DNA of 34,907 nt from Bradyrhizobium sp. (GTDB taxonomy: Bacteria > Pseudomonadota > Alphaproteobacteria > Rhizobiales > Xanthobacteraceae): positions 1 through 34,907 of the forward strand of contig JAGXAF010000009.1 in assembly GCA_018971675.1 (NCBI GenBank), read 5' to 3'. Position 1 is the first letter of the stretch, and every line of letters starts with the position of its first letter. Positions 33,287 through 34,907 of this stretch are shown piece by piece. The translations under genes and the position numbers were made by a program. The notes beneath the pieces are model-generated. The model did no database searches. It was not told the origin of the DNA and saw only the letters and a program-made list of their open reading frames with translations.

Positions 33287-33904
33287 ATGGGCACCCTTCA
33301 CCTCGATGATCTCAGGCAATATTCCGACGCGCTGCGCTGCCGTAACGGAATTGTTGTAACAGTGCGTTTCGTCGAGCCGCGCGATGCAGCGACGCTGCAA
33401 AGCTACTTCCGCTCGCTCTCCGTACGATCACGCTACAACCGCTTTTTCAGCGCCATGCGCGAACTGCCGGACAATTTGCTTGAGCAGTTCATGCATGTTG
33501 GCGAACGCGACGAGTTCAGTGTGCTCGCGACCACCAAGATCGATGGGTTTGAAATCGTGGTCGGCGAAGCCCGCTATGCGTTCCACCCCGAGGCGGCAAG
33601 TGTCGAACTCGGCCTGTCGGTCGATGATCGATGGCAAGGCCAGGGCATCGGATCGGCGCTGCTGCGCAATCTGGAATGCCGCGCGGCGGCGTTGGGGGCG
33701 AAGCGCCTGTTCTGCGACACCCTGCGCTCGAACGAGGCCATGATCGGTCTGGCCCGCAAATCCGGCTTTACGCTTACCTCCAATCCCGACGATTGGAAGC
33801 TGGCGCGGTTCGTCAAGCAGATCGACACCGGGCCGCTGGACATTGCTTGCGCCAGCTGGCGGCTGGCTGCCACGCGGATCGATGCCGGCTTGGCCTATCG
33901 ATGA
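33287..33904 (+). CDS. GNAT-family N-acetyltransferase
   Basis: The 205-residue protein has the GNAT fold. An early strand and helix, 'VTVRFVEPRDAATLQSYFRSLSVRSRYNRFFSAMRELPDNLLEQF', is followed by the acetyl-CoA-binding motif 'VELGLSVDDRWQGQGIGSALLRNLECRAAALGAKRLFCDTLRSNEAMIGLARKSGFTLT', in which 'QGQGIG' is the pyrophosphate loop. 'LRSNEAMIGLARKSGF' is the usual motif B. GGGGAG precedes the ATG. The resemblance to the acetyltransferase module of Pat-type protein acetyltransferases is good in 'RSRYxRFF', but no ADP-forming synthetase domain is attached. Its acceptor is unknown. It converges on the SDR gene with only 28 bases between them. Confidence 0.92.
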   Translation: MGTLHLDDLRQYSDALRCRNGIVVTVRFVEPRDAATLQSYFRSLSVRSRYNRFFSAMRELPDNLLEQFMHVGERDEFSVLATTKIDGFEIVVGEARYAFHPEAASVELGLSVDDRWQGQGIGSALLRNLECRAAALGAKRLFCDTLRSNEAMIGLARKSGFTLTSNPDDWKLARFVKQIDTGPLDIACASWRLAATRIDAGLAYR

Positions 33905-33932
33905 AGGCCTGCGCCTCTCCTTGCGAGGTGTT

Positions 33933-34634
33933 CTAGAATTTCTCAAGCCACGGCCGCACCTCCAATTCCCAGGTCCAGGCGCTGCGCGGCTGTCGCAGCA
34001 CGTTCCAGTAGCTCAAGGCGATGGCATCGGGGTCGAGCATCGAGTCCGGACGATCCGCGGGCTCGGCCCGCGCCGCGCTGCGAATGCCGCCATCGATGAC
34101 GAAATGAGCGACGTGAATACCCTGCGGCGACAATTCGCGCGCCATGCTCTGGGCCAGGCCGCGCAGCGCGAACTTGCCCATCGCGAACGGCGCCGATTGC
34201 GGATAGCCCTTGACGCTGGCGGAAGCCCCGGTGAACAGGACCGCGCCGTGCTTGTTGGGCAACATCCGCTTCACGGCTTGCTGTGCCACCAGGAAGCCGC
34301 CGAAGGCACTGACGCTGATGGCCTGCGCCACTTCCGCCGGCACCAGATCGACGAACGGACCGCGCGCGCGGGTGGAGGCGTTATAAACCACGACGTCGGG
34401 GCTGCTGATTTCGCGCTCGACCATGCCGAACAGCCGCTCCACCTCGTCAGCGTCGGTTGCGTTACAGGCAAAGGCGCGGGCGCCGGTCTCGCTGCACAGC
34501 GCGCCGAGCTTTCCGATCTGGCGTGCGGCGAGCGCGACGCGAATGCCCTCGCGGGCGAACAGCCGCGCCAGCGATGCGCTCAGCCCTTCGCCGGCGCCGA
34601 CGATCAGGGCGGTCTTGTACTTCGGCATCTCCAT
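33933..34634 (-). CDS. SDR-family oxidoreductase-like protein lacking the catalytic tyrosine
   Basis: The 233-residue protein has the Rossmann start 'KTALIVGAGEGLSASLARLFAREG', an NxxG-like 'VVVYNAS' segment and the usual length for a classical short-chain dehydrogenase. The active-site segment reads 'FTGASASVKGYPQSAPFAMGKFALRGLAQSMARELSPQGIHV'. S138 and K154 are present, but the tyrosine of the YxxxK motif is F150 (codon TTC). The C terminus ends 'WTWELEVRPWLEKF'. I recall closely similar proteins in Bradyrhizobium with the same 'PFAMGK', so this is probably a conserved subfamily rather than a mutation. GAGGA precedes the ATG. It may act as a non-canonical enzyme or binding protein. Confidence 0.88.
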   Translation of the reverse strand: MEMPKYKTALIVGAGEGLSASLARLFAREGIRVALAARQIGKLGALCSETGARAFACNATDADEVERLFGMVEREISSPDVVVYNASTRARGPFVDLVPAEVAQAISVSAFGGFLVAQQAVKRMLPNKHGAVLFTGASASVKGYPQSAPFAMGKFALRGLAQSMARELSPQGIHVAHFVIDGGIRSAARAEPADRPDSMLDPDAIALSYWNVLRQPRSAWTWELEVRPWLEKF

Positions 34635-34907
34635 GGGCGCCGTCCTCGTTGGGTGAAAGTTTCGTATCTATGCGGGCGATGCGCCGAGGCAACCCTTCGC
34701 TTCCGGAACGCCGTCGAGCGTTTGCCCGGTTGGGCGCATGGTATCCGCCCGGCGCGGGGTTGTCCTCCAGTTATGCTGGTTGACGGCTTGATCGTCTGCT
34801 TTATCGGTAGCGGATCGATGGCAGTAGCCAGCCCGGCAAAATCAGCACGAGGCGAAAATGCATCCATTCCACCAGGATCGCTCCGCCGCGGCCAACAGGC
34901 CCGGTTT
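34635..34907. other. right-hand end without a recognised gene
   Basis: The last 273 bases carry only the upstream region of the SDR gene. Track ORFs here (for example 34604-34867 -) show no family features and no good ribosome binding site. A gene may begin beyond the window. Confidence 0.4.

Overview
The window looks like chromosomal DNA of a Bradyrhizobium-type alphaproteobacterium (order Hyphomicrobiales, family Nitrobacteraceae). This rests on the high-GC codon use, small-protein families typical of the group (DUF1127, DUF1236, DUF2478), and two copies of a dispersed palindromic repeat whose wording ('gcgaaccggtatccac...cgctcgaaaacgct') I associate with Bradyrhizobium genomes. The genus call is inference; no rRNA or marker gene is present. 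There are no tRNA or rRNA genes, insertion sequences, phage genes or CRISPR arrays that I can see.

Left part (1-13.5 kb): a glutathione S-transferase-like gene; a DUF2478 gene behind a near-perfect molybdenum box; an EmrAB-like drug efflux pair divergent from its TetR-type regulator, with an inverted repeat inside overlapping divergent promoters; an M29 aminopeptidase; an unrecognised secreted or anchored protein with duplicated W/CW modules; a coupled pair of unknown small genes (helical protein plus winged-helix protein); repeat copy 1; a two-gene ABC exporter; two small envelope proteins; and a LapG-like (BTLCP) periplasmic cysteine protease.

Centre (13.5-28 kb): the most interesting block. 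A 2255-residue FecR/VCBS/beta-repeat protein begins at a TTG codon and is divergent from the LapG-like protease. It is followed by a CHASE2-class III nucleotide cyclase, four small items (repeat copy 2 and three small genes), and a type I secretion ABC transporter overlapping its HlyD-type adaptor. Together these look like a type I-secreted, possibly protease-releasable surface adhesin. There is no LapD-like c-di-GMP receptor and no TolC-type outer-membrane protein in the window; a CHASE2 cyclase sits where a second-messenger input might be expected. The N-terminal region carries a di-alanine motif (AQAAGA) in the place where LapA-type adhesins are cut.

Right part (28-34.9 kb): a chromate-resistance pair (rhodanese-ChrB fusion and ChrA) behind a good sigma70-like promoter; a 2-hydroxycarboxylate (citrate/malate-type) transporter with an 18-bp triplet repeat at its N terminus; a GcvA-type LysR regulator divergent from a DUF1127 gene; a GNAT acetyltransferase; and an SDR protein whose catalytic tyrosine is replaced by phenylalanine.

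Most long antisense ORFs in the track (for example 1584-3083 + and 15834-18401 -) are shadows produced by high GC content and were left out.
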